Positions 1-12,643 are shown, counted from the stretch's first letter. The stretch is DNA of 64,000 nucleotides from Rodentibacter sp. JRC1 (GCF_020521555.1 NZ_BPWA01000001.1:868001-932000); one strand, 5' to 3'. Translations and numbers: made by a program. Notes: generated by a model not told the origin, from the letters alone.

Positions 1-482
1 CCTTTACCTTTATAAGGTTCAGGACGGCGATAAGCACGAATATCTGCTGCAACTTGACCGATCAACTGCTTATCAGCACCCTTCAACACGATTTCGGTTT
101 GAGAAGGACACTCAGCAGTAATACCTGCCGGTAAAGTGTGTTCTACCGGGTGAGAATAACCTAGACTTAATGCAACAACATTGCCTTTAAGCTGTACTCT
201 ATAACCTACACCAACTAATAGTAATTTCTTAGTGAAGCCTTCTGTAACACCGATAACCATTGAATTAACCAATGCACGAGCAGTACCTGATTGAGCATTA
301 GCCTCAACAAAACCTTCACGAGGAGAGAAAGTTAGTTGACCATTATCATGTTTAACTTCAACTGAATTATGAATTGTGCGAGATAACTCGCCATTTTTAC
401 CTTTTACTGTTAATAACTGTCCGTCGAGTTTAACATCAACTCCGGCAGGAATACTAACAGGTGCTTTTGCAACACGAGACAT
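1..482 (-). CDS. rplF: 50S ribosomal protein L6 (partial, C-terminus off the left edge)
   Basis: L6 is a large-subunit protein that binds 23S rRNA near the factor-binding site. The reverse strand opens at ATG (482-480) and encodes [16 protein letters not shown], a typical L6 start. It stays open for about 160 codons to the window edge. Family members have about 177 residues, so only the last 15-20 should be missing. The gene lies 15 bp downstream of the rpsH stop and continues the spc operon. Identification is firm; only the 3' end is unseen. Confidence 0.95.
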   Translation of the reverse strand, partial: MSRVAKAPVSIPAGVDVKLDGQLLTVKGKNGELSRTIHNSVEVKHDNGQLTFSPREGFVEANAQSGTARALVNSMVIGVTEGFTKKLLLVGVGYRVQLKGNVVALSLGYSHPVEHTLPAGITAECPSQTEIVLKGADKQLIGQVAADIRAYRRPEPYKGK

Positions 483-497
483 CTTCCTACCTCTCTA

Positions 498-890
498 CTA
501 AGCTACATAACAGATGATCTCACCGCCTAAACCCTCTTGACGGGCTTTGCGGTCAGTCATTACACCTTTAGATGTAGAAACGACAGCAACACCTAATCCA
601 CCCATTACTTTCGGTAACTCGTCTTTACGTTTATAAATACGAAGACCAGGACGGCTTACGCGTTGGATGCTTTCTACAACCGGCTTACCTTGGAAATATT
701 TTAAAACAATTTCCAATTCAGGTTTTACGCCTTCTAAAACTTTAACGCTTTCAACATAACCTTCTTCAGCTAATACATTGGCAATTGCCACTTTTAGCTT
801 GGATGAAGGCATACTGATCGCAACTTTGTTCGCAGCTTGACCGTTACGAATACGGGTCAGCATATCTGCGATTGGATCTTGCATACTCAT
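498..890 (-). CDS. rpsH: 30S ribosomal protein S8
   Basis: S8 is a primary 16S rRNA-binding protein of the small subunit and, in E. coli, the translational repressor of the spc operon. The 130-residue product starts [18 protein letters not shown] and ends [11 protein letters not shown], both family hallmarks, with the full expected length. It sits between rpsN and rplF in the standard spc order. In E. coli the repressor binding site overlaps the start of rplE; I did not model whether that RNA fold exists here. Confidence 0.98.
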   Translation of the reverse strand: MSMQDPIADMLTRIRNGQAANKVAISMPSSKLKVAIANVLAEEGYVESVKVLEGVKPELEIVLKYFQGKPVVESIQRVSRPGLRIYKRKDELPKVMGGLGVAVVSTSKGVMTDRKARQEGLGGEIICYVA

Positions 891-925
891 TGTACTTTCT
901 CTCCGATTCCAAAATAAAGTGGTTA

Positions 926-1782
<857 letters not shown>

Positions 1783-1799
1783 CGCATTACTCCAGTTTG

Positions 1800-2111
1800 T
1801 TAGATAATTTCATTGTTAGATTTGAAGAAACGCACTTTTTTGCCGTCTTCGAATCTAAAACCTACACGGTCAGCTTTGTTTGTTTTCGGATTGAAAATCG
1901 CAACATTTGAAGCGTCAATCGCCGCTTCTTTTTTCACTAAACCGCCGGCTTTACCCAATGCAGGAACCGGTTTTTCGTGTTTAGTAATAATGTTGATACC
2001 TTCAACAAACACCTTACCATTTGGTAACACTTTAGTTACCTTGCCACGCTTGCCTTTGTCTTTACCAGCAAGCACGATTACTTCATCGTTTTGACGAATT
2101 TTTGCAGCCAT
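1800..2111 (-). CDS. rplX: 50S ribosomal protein L24
   Basis: L24 initiates assembly of the large subunit by binding the 5' end of 23S rRNA. The 103-residue product carries an N-terminal KOW motif ([17 protein letters not shown], about residues 9-25) and the conserved [11 protein letters not shown] stretch. Position two of the spc operon, between rplN and rplE, agrees with this assignment. Confidence 0.98.
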   Translation of the reverse strand: MAAKIRQNDEVIVLAGKDKGKRGKVTKVLPNGKVFVEGINIITKHEKPVPALGKAGGLVKKEAAIDASNVAIFNPKTNKADRVGFRFEDGKKVRFFKSNNEII

Positions 2112-2124
2112 TTCTCACTTCTCC

Positions 2125-2508
<384 letters not shown>

Positions 2509-2574
2509 TTAAGTTTAAAAAAACACCCTTTCGGGACGAACCTGCTTACATCATACAGATGCAAGAGGTTGCGG

Positions 2575-2603
2575 AATATAGCACAAAGCACTAGGTAAAT
2601 CAA
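2575..2603 (-). promoter_or_regulatory. Predicted sigma-70 promoter of the spc operon
   Basis: Read on the minus strand, TTGATT (2603-2598) and TATATT (2580-2575) are separated by exactly 17 bp, a near-consensus sigma-70 promoter. Transcription would start near 2568 and give a leader of about 70 nt before rplN. No convincing terminator is visible between tusB and this promoter, so some read-through from the tus genes remains possible. Confidence 0.7.
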
Positions 2604-2657
2604 TAAGATTTATGTACACAAAAGACGAAAAGAAAAATAATAGGAGAAAGCATTGGT

Positions 2658-2945
2658 TTATAAGGCGATTTGTGGAAAATATTGCTCGGTAATATCCACA
2701 AAATGAGATAAAGAAATTAATCTAATTTGGTTTCCTTTGGGTAAAAGTGCGGTTAAATTTCTTGCCAAAATATCTTGTTCCAAAGCAAAGCAATATCCTT
2801 TACAATTTTCAAAATATTGAGGTGATTTTATCGCCAATAGTACCCCATCTTGCCAAAGCACAACGGCATCCTTTTCAGTGATATGTGAAAAATAATCGGC
2901 CAGTTCATCATTGTTGTAAACGGCTTTAGAAAAGCAGTAGAGCAT
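2658..2945 (-). CDS. tusB: Sulfurtransferase complex subunit TusB (DsrH family)
   Basis: TusB is part of the TusBCD heterohexamer that relays sulfur from TusA to TusE during 2-thiouridine synthesis at the wobble base of certain tRNAs. The 95-residue product starts MLYCFSKAVYNNDEL, has the short DsrH-like fold length, and ends with a hydrophobic/aromatic stretch. It lies directly after tusC (9-bp gap), in the conserved D-C-B order. Family identification rests largely on context and size. Confidence 0.88.
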   Translation of the reverse strand: MLYCFSKAVYNNDELADYFSHITEKDAVVLWQDGVLLAIKSPQYFENCKGYCFALEQDILARNLTALLPKGNQIRLISLSHFVDITEQYFPQIAL

Positions 2946-2954
2946 ATCTATTCC

Positions 2955-3314
2955 TTAAAATGTCAGCAATTTTTCCGCTTGATTCAACTTCATCATCAAC
3001 GAAGTGCGGTCAATTTTTTCTGCGGATATAATCAAATTCTCTTCCGCTATGCCTGATTTCTCAAGAGAATCTTGGCAAATAAAGCGTTGCTCAATTTCAT
3101 ACAAATCCAGCAACTTGAATGTACGAATAAAATCTTTTTGTAGCAAAAGCGCCGGCTGCTGCCCCTTTAGTAAATTAAAAACGCCATCATTAATAAAAAA
3201 GACACCGATATCTTGTTCATCACAAAAAGCCGTTGCCGCAAGCAAAGCATCAAGCCCTTCTCGTGAAACGGATGAGCCATGCGGTGCAGAATGAAATAAA
3301 AAAGCGATCTTCAT
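2955..3314 (-). CDS. tusC: Sulfurtransferase complex subunit TusC (DsrF family)
   Basis: TusC is the structural middle subunit of the TusBCD sulfur-relay complex. The 119-residue product starts MKIAFLFHSAPHGSSVSREGLDALLA, a typical DsrE/F-like N-terminus with the conserved P-HG-S loop. Its start overlaps the end of tusD by 4 bp, indicating translational coupling. Cytoplasmic. Confidence 0.93.
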   Translation of the reverse strand: MKIAFLFHSAPHGSSVSREGLDALLAATAFCDEQDIGVFFINDGVFNLLKGQQPALLLQKDFIRTFKLLDLYEIEQRFICQDSLEKSGIAEENLIISAEKIDRTSLMMKLNQAEKLLTF

Positions 3315-3691
3315 AATGTTATCACCCTATCTGCTTTTAATGTTGCCGCAATAAACTCACCCAATCCTGAAATAATAAAACCTTTAGCCAAATTAAAATG
3401 CGCCGCTTGTTTTGCCGTTGCTGCATCCACCACGCCACGACGTTGTGAGGCTGCCACACACAGATGTAAGGGTACGCCATACTTCTGAGAAAACACCTGC
3501 CAAGATTGCATTAAATTTACTTCATCATTGGCTGGGTAAACAAAGGCATTACCGTTGCTCCCCCCCTCCTGAAAGAAAAAAATCTGTGTGACGGTATGTC
3601 CTTTTTTAATTAGGGCTTCCGCAAATTGATAAGCAAGATAAGCACCTTGCTTACCATAAACCGGACTTTTCACTGCAAGAACATAGTTCAT
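3311..3691 (-). CDS. tusD: Sulfurtransferase complex subunit TusD (DsrE family)
   Basis: TusD carries the catalytic cysteine that accepts sulfur from TusA. The 126-residue product has the DsrE fold signature at its start (LAVKSPVYGKQGAYLAYQFA), and a cysteine at position 78 (in PLHLCVAAS) matches the active-site position of E. coli TusD. The start codon shares one base with the yheO stop codon (TAATG), so the two genes are coupled. Confidence 0.95.
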   Translation of the reverse strand: MNYVLAVKSPVYGKQGAYLAYQFAEALIKKGHTVTQIFFFQEGGSNGNAFVYPANDEVNLMQSWQVFSQKYGVPLHLCVAASQRRGVVDAATAKQAAHFNLAKGFIISGLGEFIAATLKADRVITL

Positions 3692-4353
3692 TATTCTTGA
3701 TCTTGTTTAATTTGACGAATATAGAGATAAACGGTATGGCGAGAAATATTCAAACGTTCCGCCACCAAATTGATCGCATCTTTAATATCAAAAATGCCCT
3801 TTTCATATAATGAAGTCACAATTTGGCGATTTTTATTATTATTTGCCAACGTGCGATCTACATTAATTTCTTCAATGGTTTTTTCAATCGTTTGAGAGAC
3901 CAATTCCTCAACGGAACTCGCAAAATTAACCGAAGAAGTTTCATCACTCTCCACAACAGGCATAAAGGCTTGAATAAATTGAGAAACCGGCGCATCTAAA
4001 TTTATGTTGATACAAAGCAACCCAATCATTCTCTGATTTTTATTGCGAATGGCGATAGTCACCGATTTCATCAGCACATTGCCTTTCGCCCGAGTAAAAT
4101 AAGGTTTAGAGACGCTTTCACTTTGCATATTGCGCAATGAACGCAAAGCTAAATCGGTAATGGGTGAACCTACTTGACGATTGGTATTATGACCGTTTGC
4201 AATACAAATCGCCGAATGTTCAATATCTTCGAGGGAATGCAAAACGATTTCACAATGCCCGCCAATGAGCGCACTAACCCCATCGACCACGGCTTTGTAA
4301 GAATTCAGAATCGTGCGATCTTCATCCGTGAAAATATGCTTATCATATAACAT
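3691..4353 (-). CDS. yheO: YheO-family DNA-binding regulator
   Basis: This cytoplasmic regulator has a PAS-like N-terminal part (about residues 10-130) and a C-terminal helix-turn-helix (about 180-218, around AERLNISRHTVYLYIRQ). The full length is 220 residues, as in YheO-type proteins, which accompany tusDCB in many gammaproteobacteria. The regulated genes are not established. Here it is the first gene of the tus operon and is translationally coupled to tusD. Confidence 0.88.
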   Translation of the reverse strand: MLYDKHIFTDEDRTILNSYKAVVDGVSALIGGHCEIVLHSLEDIEHSAICIANGHNTNRQVGSPITDLALRSLRNMQSESVSKPYFTRAKGNVLMKSVTIAIRNKNQRMIGLLCININLDAPVSQFIQAFMPVVESDETSSVNFASSVEELVSQTIEKTIEEINVDRTLANNNKNRQIVTSLYEKGIFDIKDAINLVAERLNISRHTVYLYIRQIKQDQE

Positions 4354-4412
4354 GAATAGGTTCCAAATCTATGCTAAAAATAACCGCACTTTTGTGCCAA
4401 AGAAAAAATAAT

Positions 4413-4438
4413 AAAGCACAAACCAAAGCCTGTGCTTT
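4413..4438 (-). terminator. Intrinsic terminator after fkpA
   Basis: An 8-bp stem (AAAGCACA / TGTGCTTT) with a 10-base loop lies just past the fkpA stop. On the minus strand it is followed by a T-rich run (TTATTATTTTTT). It separates fkpA from the yheO operon downstream. Confidence 0.7.
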
Positions 4439-4449
4439 TATCAAATAGA

Positions 4450-5175
4450 TTAATTTTTTACTTTAGGATTTACATCTAACACTTCAACTTCAAAATAAAG
4501 GGTAGAATTTGGCGGAATGGAAGCACCGGCACCTTGTTTACCATAGGCTAACTCCGGCGGAAGTACTAATTCGATTTTGCCGCCTTTTTTCACTAATTGA
4601 AGGCCTTCCGTCCATCCTTTTACCACTTGATCCAAACGAAATTCCGCAGGTTGCCCACGTTCAACAGAACTATCAAACACTTTGCCGTTCGGTAACTTAC
4701 CTGTGTAATGTACTTTCACCGTATCCGTAGGTTTAATAACTTCACCTTTCCCGGCTTCAACAACACGATATAACAAGCCTGATTGTGTTGTTTTTACACC
4801 TTCTTTTTTCACAAAATCCGCACGATATTTATCGCCTTCATCTTGCGCTTTTTGAGCAATTTCTTTCATTTTTGCCTGCTCACGCGCAATCATTTTCTGT
4901 TCAAACTGCTCTAAAGTCTTCGCTAACTCACCGATTTTTTCTTCATTTAATTTACCGCTTAATACATCCGAAACCGCTTTATTGACTTGCGTTTCGTTTA
5001 ATTTAACCTCGCCTTGTTCCGCCATTAATTTTGCTTGTGTGATCGAATAAGCCGCCAACGCATAAGAAACATCGTCATTAAATTTTTTATCCGTTTTCTC
5101 ATCAGCCAAAACACTACCGGAAATAACCGCACTTACCATAAACGCAACGAATGATAATTTTTGAATTTTTAACAT
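4450..5175 (-). CDS. fkpA: Periplasmic FKBP-type peptidyl-prolyl isomerase FkpA
   Basis: FkpA catalyses cis-trans isomerisation of prolyl bonds and acts as a chaperone in the periplasm. The 241-residue product has a signal peptide (residues 1-24, cleavage after GSVLA) and an N-terminal helical dimerisation domain (about 25-125, rich in Lys/Glu/Gln). A C-terminal FKBP domain follows (about 140-235), with VKVHYTGKLPNGKVFDSS and the PPELAYGKQGAG loop. slyX is divergent across a 91-bp gap. Confidence 0.96.
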   Translation of the reverse strand: MLKIQKLSFVAFMVSAVISGSVLADEKTDKKFNDDVSYALAAYSITQAKLMAEQGEVKLNETQVNKAVSDVLSGKLNEEKIGELAKTLEQFEQKMIAREQAKMKEIAQKAQDEGDKYRADFVKKEGVKTTQSGLLYRVVEAGKGEVIKPTDTVKVHYTGKLPNGKVFDSSVERGQPAEFRLDQVVKGWTEGLQLVKKGGKIELVLPPELAYGKQGAGASIPPNSTLYFEVEVLDVNPKVKN

Positions 5176-5266
5176 TTTTATTAATCCTTTATAATAGAGA
5201 CACGCCGGATAGATTAAATCGGATTTAACCTATTCTCAACTTTTTTTTAAAATTTAGAGAAAAATT

Positions 5267-5488
5267 ATGCAAATTCAACAAGTGTTAGAAAATCGCATTG
5301 CCGAACTTGAAACAAAAGTCACATTCCAAGAACAACTTTTAGAGGAATTGAACCAAACATTAGTTCAACAACAATTTGATATGGATAAGATGCAAATGCA
5401 ATTACGTTACATCGCAAGTAAATTAAAAGACATTCAACCTTCAAATATTGCAAGTCAAGCGGAAGAAACACCGCCACCGCATTACTAA
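5267..5488 (+). CDS. slyX: SlyX family protein
   Basis: SlyX is a small cytoplasmic coiled-coil protein of unknown function. The 73-residue product is almost entirely amphipathic helix ([20 protein letters not shown] and onward), followed by the conserved proline/histidine-rich end TPPPHY. It is divergent from fkpA, the same neighbourhood as in E. coli and Haemophilus. Confidence 0.93.
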   Translation: MQIQQVLENRIAELETKVTFQEQLLEELNQTLVQQQFDMDKMQMQLRYIASKLKDIQPSNIASQAEETPPPHY

Positions 5489-5556
5489 TAAATTAACAAC
5501 AAGGGGAATTTTCGGTTCTTCCCCCGCCTCAAATATTTGTAAAAATCAACCGCACT

Positions 5557-6966
5557 TTACTGCACGATCATGACACCAATACAGCCCATATCCGCTAACA
5601 TTAAATTGGATGAGCCGAAAATGAATGGGTAGGTATTCGAAGAAAGTTGGTCAAAGCGCACTAGAATTTGCGTTTTACCTCGCACCCACACCGTATCTTT
5701 CCACGCCAATTCACTTTCTTTTGATGCGCCGTTTTCATCGCTTTCAACAATAAACTTTGCACCTTGAATACTAAAACCAACGGGTAAAGAAGCACTCAAA
5801 GTCCAGCGTTCTACCGTCCCTTGTCTTGCTACAACGTCCACTCGACGCGGATCAAAACGTTTTTGATTAATCAGCCCGTTGGTGACATCCAACACAAATT
5901 CTCGCTCTTGCACTATATGTGCTTTTAGCATAGAAACCGCATCGGTATCAAACTGTATATTCATTTTTTGCGTAAATACGGAAAGTGCCCCTTGAGGGCG
6001 CAATTCAAGCACGGTGTTATCCGCCAATTCAGCAGAGGAAGAGAAAACACTTTTAATTTTATCGAAGACACCGCGTTTATGTCCGGCAATGAGCGAAGTG
6101 CCATCACCTTCACTTAAATCAATCAAAATTTCCGTACGTTCTCCCGGAGCCAATACAAAAGATTTCACAACCTTGCCTTGTGGAAGAAAGCCTAAATCTT
6201 TGGCTATAACGGTTATGTCTTGATCGTTATCCAAACGCAAATCATAAGCTCGCGCTAAAGAGGCATTTACCAAACGCAAACGCACCCAGCCGCGGGGCAC
6301 ATCCAAATAAGGGGCTTCCACCCCATTCACTAACAATCGGTTGCCGACAAAGTGCGGTTGATTTTGTTTGAATAATTGCAAACCATCGCCATTCAATTCC
6401 ATATCTTGCAGAATTAACGGAATATCATCTACACCGTATTTTCGAGGGAGAGATGATTTTAGGCTTTGTTCATCGTCAATTAACCACATTCCCACTAATC
6501 CACGATAAGTTTGATAAGCGGAATTTGCCAATGTTGCAGAACGATACCAACAAGTTGCCGCAGGTTGGTCAATCGGTACAATCGGAGCCCAAGATTCGCC
6601 CTTTTTCAGTATGCGTGCCGCACCGCCGAATAATTCACCGGAAGCCTGTAAACCTTGAATGGAAAGCGAAACATGCTGAGGTAACTTATTGTGATAATTC
6701 AATTTTGCAAAACTACCTGATTTTATCTTGATTGTCGGGCCTAAATAATTACCGTTAAAGCCCCAAACGCTCACTTGATGCTGACCATCCAACTTATAAC
6801 CCATCTCTTCCATCGTCAAAATAATCGGGCGACCACGGCGTGCCTCTATTAAAGGCGGTATAACCAACTGAGGGCGAGAAGCTGCCATTAAAGGTATAGG
6901 CACAGCCGCAAGTGCGGTCGAAATTACCGTTGTTTTTAATAATTGACGGCGGGAAAGTTTAGGCAT
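5557..6966 (-). CDS. ftsP: Cell division protein FtsP (SufI), multicopper-oxidase-like
   Basis: FtsP is a periplasmic divisome-stabilising protein with a multicopper-oxidase fold that has lost its copper ligands. The 469-residue product begins with a twin-arginine signal (SRRQLLK at residues 5-11, hydrophobic segment, AxA-type cleavage near residue 29). Cupredoxin-like domains follow (for example [14 protein letters not shown]). It lacks the HCHxH ligand clusters of true oxidases, as in SufI. Its start overlaps the end of plsC by 8 bp; in other genera plsC-ftsP are also paired. Confidence 0.93.
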   Translation of the reverse strand: MPKLSRRQLLKTTVISTALAAVPIPLMAASRPQLVIPPLIEARRGRPIILTMEEMGYKLDGQHQVSVWGFNGNYLGPTIKIKSGSFAKLNYHNKLPQHVSLSIQGLQASGELFGGAARILKKGESWAPIVPIDQPAATCWYRSATLANSAYQTYRGLVGMWLIDDEQSLKSSLPRKYGVDDIPLILQDMELNGDGLQLFKQNQPHFVGNRLLVNGVEAPYLDVPRGWVRLRLVNASLARAYDLRLDNDQDITVIAKDLGFLPQGKVVKSFVLAPGERTEILIDLSEGDGTSLIAGHKRGVFDKIKSVFSSSAELADNTVLELRPQGALSVFTQKMNIQFDTDAVSMLKAHIVQEREFVLDVTNGLINQKRFDPRRVDVVARQGTVERWTLSASLPVGFSIQGAKFIVESDENGASKESELAWKDTVWVRGKTQILVRFDQLSSNTYPFIFGSSNLMLADMGCIGVMIVQ

Positions 6967-7699
6967 TTCGGCTTTCCTTAGAAGTTTTTGCTATTTCCGC
7001 GTCTAACTCCGCAATGCGTTTTTCCATCAAATCATGGCAATACGCCGCTAAGTCACGTACCGTTTCTTTCGTGTAGTCGCTTGTATCAATGGGCTGCATC
7101 ATTTCACAAATGACTTTACCGTTATCCCAACGGTTTAAATTGATTTTATTATGGGTTGTTGAACATACCACCGGAATAATAGGCACACCCGCTGCCACTG
7201 CGGCATAAAACGCACCGGTTTTAAAAGGCAATAAACCGCGCCCGCGACTGCGTGTTCCTTCCGGAAACATCCAAATAGAAAGGTTATCTTTATTGATACG
7301 TTCTGCTAACTGTGTCATCGTACCGTGTGCTTTAGAACGATTCTCACGATCAAGAAAAATATTACCCGTGACCCAATATAAAATCCCGAAGAAAGGTATC
7401 CAAATTAGGCTTTTTTTGCCCACGCTCACCGTGCGTGGCAACACCATATAAGAAATCGTCACCATATCGTAATTATTTTGGTGATTGCCGATATAAATCG
7501 CACGTCCAAGATTTTCTTTATTTTCCGGAAAACGATGTTCCACCTGCAATCCGAAAAGCGGATACAAACGCCCGAACCAGCGTGCCATCACCCCTACATT
7601 GCTCGGATTTTTAAAGCGAATAAAAGAATAAATTGTGCCAAGCACACAAATGAGAATACAGCAAATCGTTACGATGATAATTCTAGCCAGTTTTAACAT
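6959..7699 (-). CDS. plsC: 1-acyl-sn-glycerol-3-phosphate acyltransferase
   Basis: PlsC adds the second acyl chain to lysophosphatidic acid at the inner membrane, making phosphatidic acid. I choose the ATG at 7699 ([11 protein letters not shown]), giving 246 residues like E. coli PlsC. An upstream in-frame start at 7768 would add 23 residues and has no family support. Visible motifs are one N-terminal membrane segment, the HX4D catalytic motif (NHQNNYD) and the FPEGTRSRG motif. It is translationally coupled to ftsP and divergent from lpxH. Confidence 0.95.
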   Translation of the reverse strand: MLKLARIIIVTICCILICVLGTIYSFIRFKNPSNVGVMARWFGRLYPLFGLQVEHRFPENKENLGRAIYIGNHQNNYDMVTISYMVLPRTVSVGKKSLIWIPFFGILYWVTGNIFLDRENRSKAHGTMTQLAERINKDNLSIWMFPEGTRSRGRGLLPFKTGAFYAAVAAGVPIIPVVCSTTHNKINLNRWDNGKVICEMMQPIDTSDYTKETVRDLAAYCHDLMEKRIAELDAEIAKTSKESRNA

Positions 7700-7785
7700 A
7701 TCAATACCTATAATAAAATTTCGCCGAAGTATAGCAAATAAGAGGGAATTTTGTGCTAACCTAGGCAAAAAATTACGGAAATTTT

Positions 7786-8496
7786 ATGAAAAAAACCTAT
7801 TTCATTTCAGATCTTCACCTCAGTGAAACACAGCCGGAATTAACCGCACTTTTCTTGGATTTTATGCAAAATCTCGCACCAAATGCTGAGCGTGTTTATA
7901 TTCTTGGTGATTTATTTGATTTTTGGATTGGTGACGATGAGCAATCAAGATTAATCGAAAAAGTAAAACTCGCGATAAAAAACATCACAAAAAAAGGCGT
8001 GCTTTGCTATTTTATTCACGGCAATCGAGATTTTTTGATCGGTAAACGTTTCGCCCAAGAAACCGGCATCACACTACTTCCGGATTACCAATTAATCGAT
8101 CTTTATGGAACGTCAACCCTACTTTGCCACGGTGATACCCTCTGCACGGACGATGTAAAATACCAACGGTTTCGTCAAAAAGTGCATCAAAAATGGCGTC
8201 AATGGATTTTCTTGCATTTACCATTAAAAGTGCGGTTAAAAATCGCCGAGAAAATTCGAGCTAAAAGCAAGCGGGACAAAATGAGTAAATCAAGTGAAAT
8301 AATGGATATCAATCTCCCCTTCACATTAGATACTATGCGGCAATTTCACGCCCCGCTTTTGATTCACGGACATACTCACCGTGAAGCGATTCACCAATAT
8401 GAAAACAAAAAACGCATTGTACTTGGTGATTGGCGAACCGATTATGCCTCTATATTGGTTGCGGAAGAAAATGGTGAGTGTTACTTTCTGAAGTGA
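7786..8496 (+). CDS. lpxH: UDP-2,3-diacylglucosamine diphosphatase LpxH
   Basis: LpxH hydrolyses UDP-2,3-diacylglucosamine to lipid X in lipid A synthesis, at the cytoplasmic face of the inner membrane. The 236-residue product carries the calcineurin-like metallophosphoesterase motifs in order: [34 protein letters not shown] and HGHTHR. The length matches the family. It is divergent from plsC, another envelope-lipid gene, across an 86-bp gap. Confidence 0.97.
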   Translation: MKKTYFISDLHLSETQPELTALFLDFMQNLAPNAERVYILGDLFDFWIGDDEQSRLIEKVKLAIKNITKKGVLCYFIHGNRDFLIGKRFAQETGITLLPDYQLIDLYGTSTLLCHGDTLCTDDVKYQRFRQKVHQKWRQWIFLHLPLKVRLKIAEKIRAKSKRDKMSKSSEIMDINLPFTLDTMRQFHAPLLIHGHTHREAIHQYENKKRIVLGDWRTDYASILVAEENGECYFLK

Positions 8497-8629
8497 TTTC
8501 AAAGTGCGGTTGAAAATATGGTTAATTTTTCAATTGCACATTGCTCCATTTACCTTTTTTAATGACTTAGATCTATTATGATAAAGCGACTCATCAATTT
8601 GACAAGTAAATTTATTCCGCCAAACCATA

Positions 8630-8667
8630 GCGCAAACGTTTTCGTTTTTGGCGTTTTCCTTTATAAT
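8630..8667 (+). promoter_or_regulatory. PurR operator and promoter of purL
   Basis: GCGCAAACGTTTTCGT (8630-8645) matches the 16-bp E. coli PurR consensus at all positions but the first. A perfect -10 hexamer TATAAT lies at 8662-8667; the matching -35 position (about 8639-8644) falls inside the operator. A repressor bound here would block RNA polymerase. This implies purine repression of purL by a PurR encoded elsewhere. Confidence 0.8.
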
Positions 8668-8710
8668 GGCGCACAATTTTCGTTTCCATTCAAACTCAAA
8701 GGAAATCTTT

Positions 8711-11700
8711 ATGTTTCAAATTTTTCGTGGCTCTCCTGCCCTTTCTGAATTCCGTATTAATGGTTTAATGCACAAGTTCCGACAAAATGATGTGCCGGTG
8801 CAATCCGTCTATGCCGAATACGTGCATTTTGCGGAACTCAATACGCCACTTTCCGCCGAACAAGAAAGCAAACTTAAAGCCTTACTCCACTATGGACCGA
8901 CCCTCACAGAACACGAAGCAAAAGGTGAAACTTTCATTGTGATTCCGCGTATCGGTACGATTTCCTCTTGGTCGTCAAAAGCGACTGACATCGCACATAA
9001 TTGCGGCTTAAAAGAAGTGGCTCGCATTGAGCGGGGATTGGCGTATTATTTCGAATTTAGCCAAAAGTTAGATGAAAAAACACAAGAAAAATTAACCGCA
9101 CTTTTACACGACAGAATGATGGAAACCGTTATTCGTGATGCAAAAGAGGCGGAAATTTTATTCCGCCATCAAGCGCCAAAACCTTTCACCACGGTGGATA
9201 TTTTAGGCGGCGGTCGTAAAGCATTAGAAGCGGCGAATATTGAATTGGGTCTCGCATTGGCAGAAGATGAAATGGATTATTTGGTGGAAAATTTCACCGC
9301 ACTTGGACGCAATCCGAACGATATTGAACTTTATATGTTCGCCCAAGCCAATTCCGAACACTGTCGCCACAAAATCTTTAATGCAGACTGGGTCATTGAC
9401 GGCGAAAAACAAGATAAATCCCTGTTCAAAATGATCAAAAATACCTTTGAGAAAACCCCCGATTTCGTACTTTCAGCCTATAAAGATAATGCGGCGGTGA
9501 TGGAAGGCTCAAAAGTCGGTCGCTTCTTTGCCGATCAAGACGGGCAATATCGTTACCACAACGAAGATACCCACATTTTAATGAAAGTCGAAACCCACAA
9601 CCATCCGACTGCAATTTCTCCATTCCCGGGAGCGGCGACAGGTTCCGGTGGTGAAATTCGTGATGAGGGCGCAACCGGTCGCGGCGCAAAACCAAAAGCA
9701 GGCTTAACCGGCTTTTCCGTATCAAATTTAGTGATTCCAAACTTTGAACAACCTTGGGAAAATCCTCTTTCCAAACCGAATCGAATTGCTTCGGCATTAG
9801 ATATTATGCTCGAAGGCCCACTCGGCGGTGCGGCTTTCAACAATGAATTCGGTCGCCCGGCATTACTCGGTTATTTCCGCACCTACGAAGAGAAAGTAAA
9901 CAGTTTCAACGGTGAAGAAGTTCGCGGCTACCACAAACCGATTATGTTGGCGGGTGGTATCGGTAATATTCGTGCCGAACACGTGCAAAAAGGTGAAATT
10001 CCTGTCGGCGCGAAACTGATCGTATTAGGCGGTCCGGCAATGAATATCGGTTTAGGTGGCGGTGCCGCTTCTTCAATGGACAGCGGCAAATCCAAAGAAG
10101 ATTTAGATTTCGCCTCGGTTCAACGTGAAAACCCTGAAATGGAACGCCGCTGCCAAGAAGTGATCGACCGCTGTTGGCAACTAGGTGATGACAACCCGAT
10201 TTTATTCATTCACGATGTGGGCGCCGGCGGTTTATCCAATGCTATGCCGGAATTGGTGCATGATGGTGAACGTGGCGGTAAATTCGATTTACGTTCTATC
10301 CTTTGCGATGAAAAAGGAATGTCGCCGCTCGAAATTTGGTGCAATGAATCGCAAGAACGCTATGTACTCGCCGTTGCACCGGAAAAACTTGAATTATTCA
10401 CCGCACTTTGCGAACGCGAACGTGCGCCCTTTGCAGTAATCGGTGAAGCGACCGAAGAAAAACACTTAACCTTGCATGATAGCCATTTTGGCAATGATCC
10501 GATTGATTTGCCTATGAACGTATTACTCGGTAAAACGCCGAAAATGACCCGCAACGTGCAATCAAGTGCGGTCAAAAATTCCCCTGTTTTACAAGACGAC
10601 ATTGAATTAAAAGAAGCCCTTCACCGCGTGTTACGTTTACCTGTCGTAGCTGAAAAAACCTTCTTAATTACTATCGGAGACCGTTCGGTAACCGGTATGG
10701 TGGCACGCGATCAAATGGTAGGCCCATGGCAAATTCCCGTATCTGATGTGGCGGTAACCACCGCAAGCCTTGATAGCTATCACGGTGAAGCAATGGCAAT
10801 GGGAGAACGTGCGCCGGTCGCATTACTTGATTTCGGCGCATCGGCTCGTTTGGCTGTCGCAGAATCCATCACAAACATTGCCGCGACAAATATCGGTGAT
10901 ATTAAACGTATCAAACTTTCTGCAAACTGGATGTCCGCCGCAGGACACGGCGGTGAAGATGCCGGTCTTTACGAAGCGGTGAAAGCCGTGGGCGAAGAAC
11001 TTTGTCCTGCACTTGGACTTACCATTCCGGTGGGTAAAGATTCGATGTCGATGAAAACCAGCTGGATTGACAATGGCGAGAAGAAAACCGTAACGGCTCC
11101 GCTTTCCTTAGTTATCAGTGCATTTGCCCGTGTAGAAGATGTGCGTAAAACAATCACTCCACAACTTCGCACCGATAAAGGAACATCCCGCTTATTATTA
11201 ATTGATTTAGGCGAAGGAAAAAATCGCCTTGGTGCGACCGCACTTGCTCAAGTTTATAAACAACTCGGTGACAAACCTGCCGATGTCGTGAATGTAAACA
11301 GCTTGAAAAATTTCTTCAATGCGATGCAAACCCTTGTCGCAGAAGGTAAATTATTGGCTTACCACGACCGCTCGGACGGCGGTTTAATTGCCACCTTGGC
11401 AGAAATGGCGTTTGCCGGTAACTGTGGTGTGGAAGTAGATATTTCGGCACTGGGTGATAACGATCTTGCCGTGTTATTCAATGAGGAATTAGGTGCTGTA
11501 ATCCAAGTAGCGGAAAACGAACTAAGTTCGGTACGTGAAATCTTAAAAAACCACGATTTATTGTCTCTCACGCACGAAATCGGCACAGCCACTAACGATA
11601 ATCGAATTGAAATCGCACGCGGCAACAAAAAATTACTCAGTGAAAAACGCTCCGAATTACGTGGTATTTGGGCAGAACTCACTCACCAAATACAACGATT

Positions 11701-12604
11701 ACGTGATAACCCTGAATGTGCCGATCAAGAATTTGAAACGAAAAAAGATCAGGAAAACAAAGGCTTATCCGCATTCTTAACTTACAATCCGAATGAAGAT
11801 ATTGCCGCCCCTTACATCGCCAAAGGAGTGAAACCTAAAGTCGCCGTATTACGTGAACAAGGGGTAAACAGCCACGTAGAAATGGCAGCGGCATTTGACC
11901 GCGCCGGCTTTGCGGCGATCGATGTTCATATGAGCGATTTAATGGCTGGTCGTTATCATTTAAACGACTTTAACGCAATGGTTGCTTGTGGCGGCTTCTC
12001 TTACGGTGATGTACTCGGTGCGGGTGGCGGTTGGGCAAAATCAATTTTGTTCAACCCACAATTACGCGATCAATTCAGTCAATTCTTCGCCAATGAAAAC
12101 ACCCTTTCATTGGGCGTGTGTAACGGCTGTCAATTTATCTCAACCCTTGCCGAAATTATCCCCGGTGCAGAAAACTGGCCACGTTTCGTTCGCAACAAAT
12201 CCGAACGTTTTGAGGCACGTGCGGCGATGGTGAAAATCAACGACACCGACTCCTTATGGTTCCAAGGTATGGCAGGTTCACATATGCCGATTGCCGTATC
12301 TCACGGAGAAGGGAGAGTAGAATTTAAAACACCGGAAAATTTAACCGCACTTCAAACCCAAAACCTGATTGTGGCACAATACATCGATAGCCGTTTGAAC
12401 GTTACCGAAACCTATCCGGCAAACCCAAATGGTTCCGTTTTAGGTATTACTGCAATCACGAACGCAGACGGACGCATCGCCGCTATGATGCCACACCCGG
12501 AACGCGTATTCCGAGCCGTAAGCAATTCTTGGTATCCGGAAGATTGGAGCGAAGACGGTGCTTGGATGCGGTTGTTTAGAAATGCGAGGGTCGCATTAAA
12601 ATAG
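8711..12604 (+). CDS. purL: Phosphoribosylformylglycinamidine synthase
   Basis: PurL converts FGAR, glutamine and ATP to FGAM, step four of purine synthesis. I start at the ATG at 8711 ([14 protein letters not shown]), preceded by AAAGGA. This gives 1297 residues, close to E. coli (1295); the upstream start at 8648 would begin inside the promoter. Domains are an N-terminal PurS-like part, two AIRS-type ATP-binding repeats ([13 protein letters not shown] in the first), and a C-terminal class-I glutamine amidotransferase with nucleophile in LGVCNGCQF and His-Glu in the PHPERVFR region. Several Hin-type uptake signals lie inside the gene. Confidence 0.98.
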   Translation: MFQIFRGSPALSEFRINGLMHKFRQNDVPVQSVYAEYVHFAELNTPLSAEQESKLKALLHYGPTLTEHEAKGETFIVIPRIGTISSWSSKATDIAHNCGLKEVARIERGLAYYFEFSQKLDEKTQEKLTALLHDRMMETVIRDAKEAEILFRHQAPKPFTTVDILGGGRKALEAANIELGLALAEDEMDYLVENFTALGRNPNDIELYMFAQANSEHCRHKIFNADWVIDGEKQDKSLFKMIKNTFEKTPDFVLSAYKDNAAVMEGSKVGRFFADQDGQYRYHNEDTHILMKVETHNHPTAISPFPGAATGSGGEIRDEGATGRGAKPKAGLTGFSVSNLVIPNFEQPWENPLSKPNRIASALDIMLEGPLGGAAFNNEFGRPALLGYFRTYEEKVNSFNGEEVRGYHKPIMLAGGIGNIRAEHVQKGEIPVGAKLIVLGGPAMNIGLGGGAASSMDSGKSKEDLDFASVQRENPEMERRCQEVIDRCWQLGDDNPILFIHDVGAGGLSNAMPELVHDGERGGKFDLRSILCDEKGMSPLEIWCNESQERYVLAVAPEKLELFTALCERERAPFAVIGEATEEKHLTLHDSHFGNDPIDLPMNVLLGKTPKMTRNVQSSAVKNSPVLQDDIELKEALHRVLRLPVVAEKTFLITIGDRSVTGMVARDQMVGPWQIPVSDVAVTTASLDSYHGEAMAMGERAPVALLDFGASARLAVAESITNIAATNIGDIKRIKLSANWMSAAGHGGEDAGLYEAVKAVGEELCPALGLTIPVGKDSMSMKTSWIDNGEKKTVTAPLSLVISAFARVEDVRKTITPQLRTDKGTSRLLLIDLGEGKNRLGATALAQVYKQLGDKPADVVNVNSLKNFFNAMQTLVAEGKLLAYHDRSDGGLIATLAEMAFAGNCGVEVDISALGDNDLAVLFNEELGAVIQVAENELSSVREILKNHDLLSLTHEIGTATNDNRIEIARGNKKLLSEKRSELRGIWAELTHQIQRLRDNPECADQEFETKKDQENKGLSAFLTYNPNEDIAAPYIAKGVKPKVAVLREQGVNSHVEMAAAFDRAGFAAIDVHMSDLMAGRYHLNDFNAMVACGGFSYGDVLGAGGGWAKSILFNPQLRDQFSQFFANENTLSLGVCNGCQFISTLAEIIPGAENWPRFVRNKSERFEARAAMVKINDTDSLWFQGMAGSHMPIAVSHGEGRVEFKTPENLTALQTQNLIVAQYIDSRLNVTETYPANPNGSVLGITAITNADGRIAAMMPHPERVFRAVSNSWYPEDWSEDGAWMRLFRNARVALK

Positions 12605-12643
12605 TGATAAATATTATTTATTGTTAAATTCAACTTACTGAAA

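Noticed and set aside
3560..3566. C7 tract in tusD as a phase-variation site
   Set aside because: Seven bases is short, and tusD is a housekeeping gene; similar C7 runs occur in tpsB (18136-18142) and ulaR (33964-33970).
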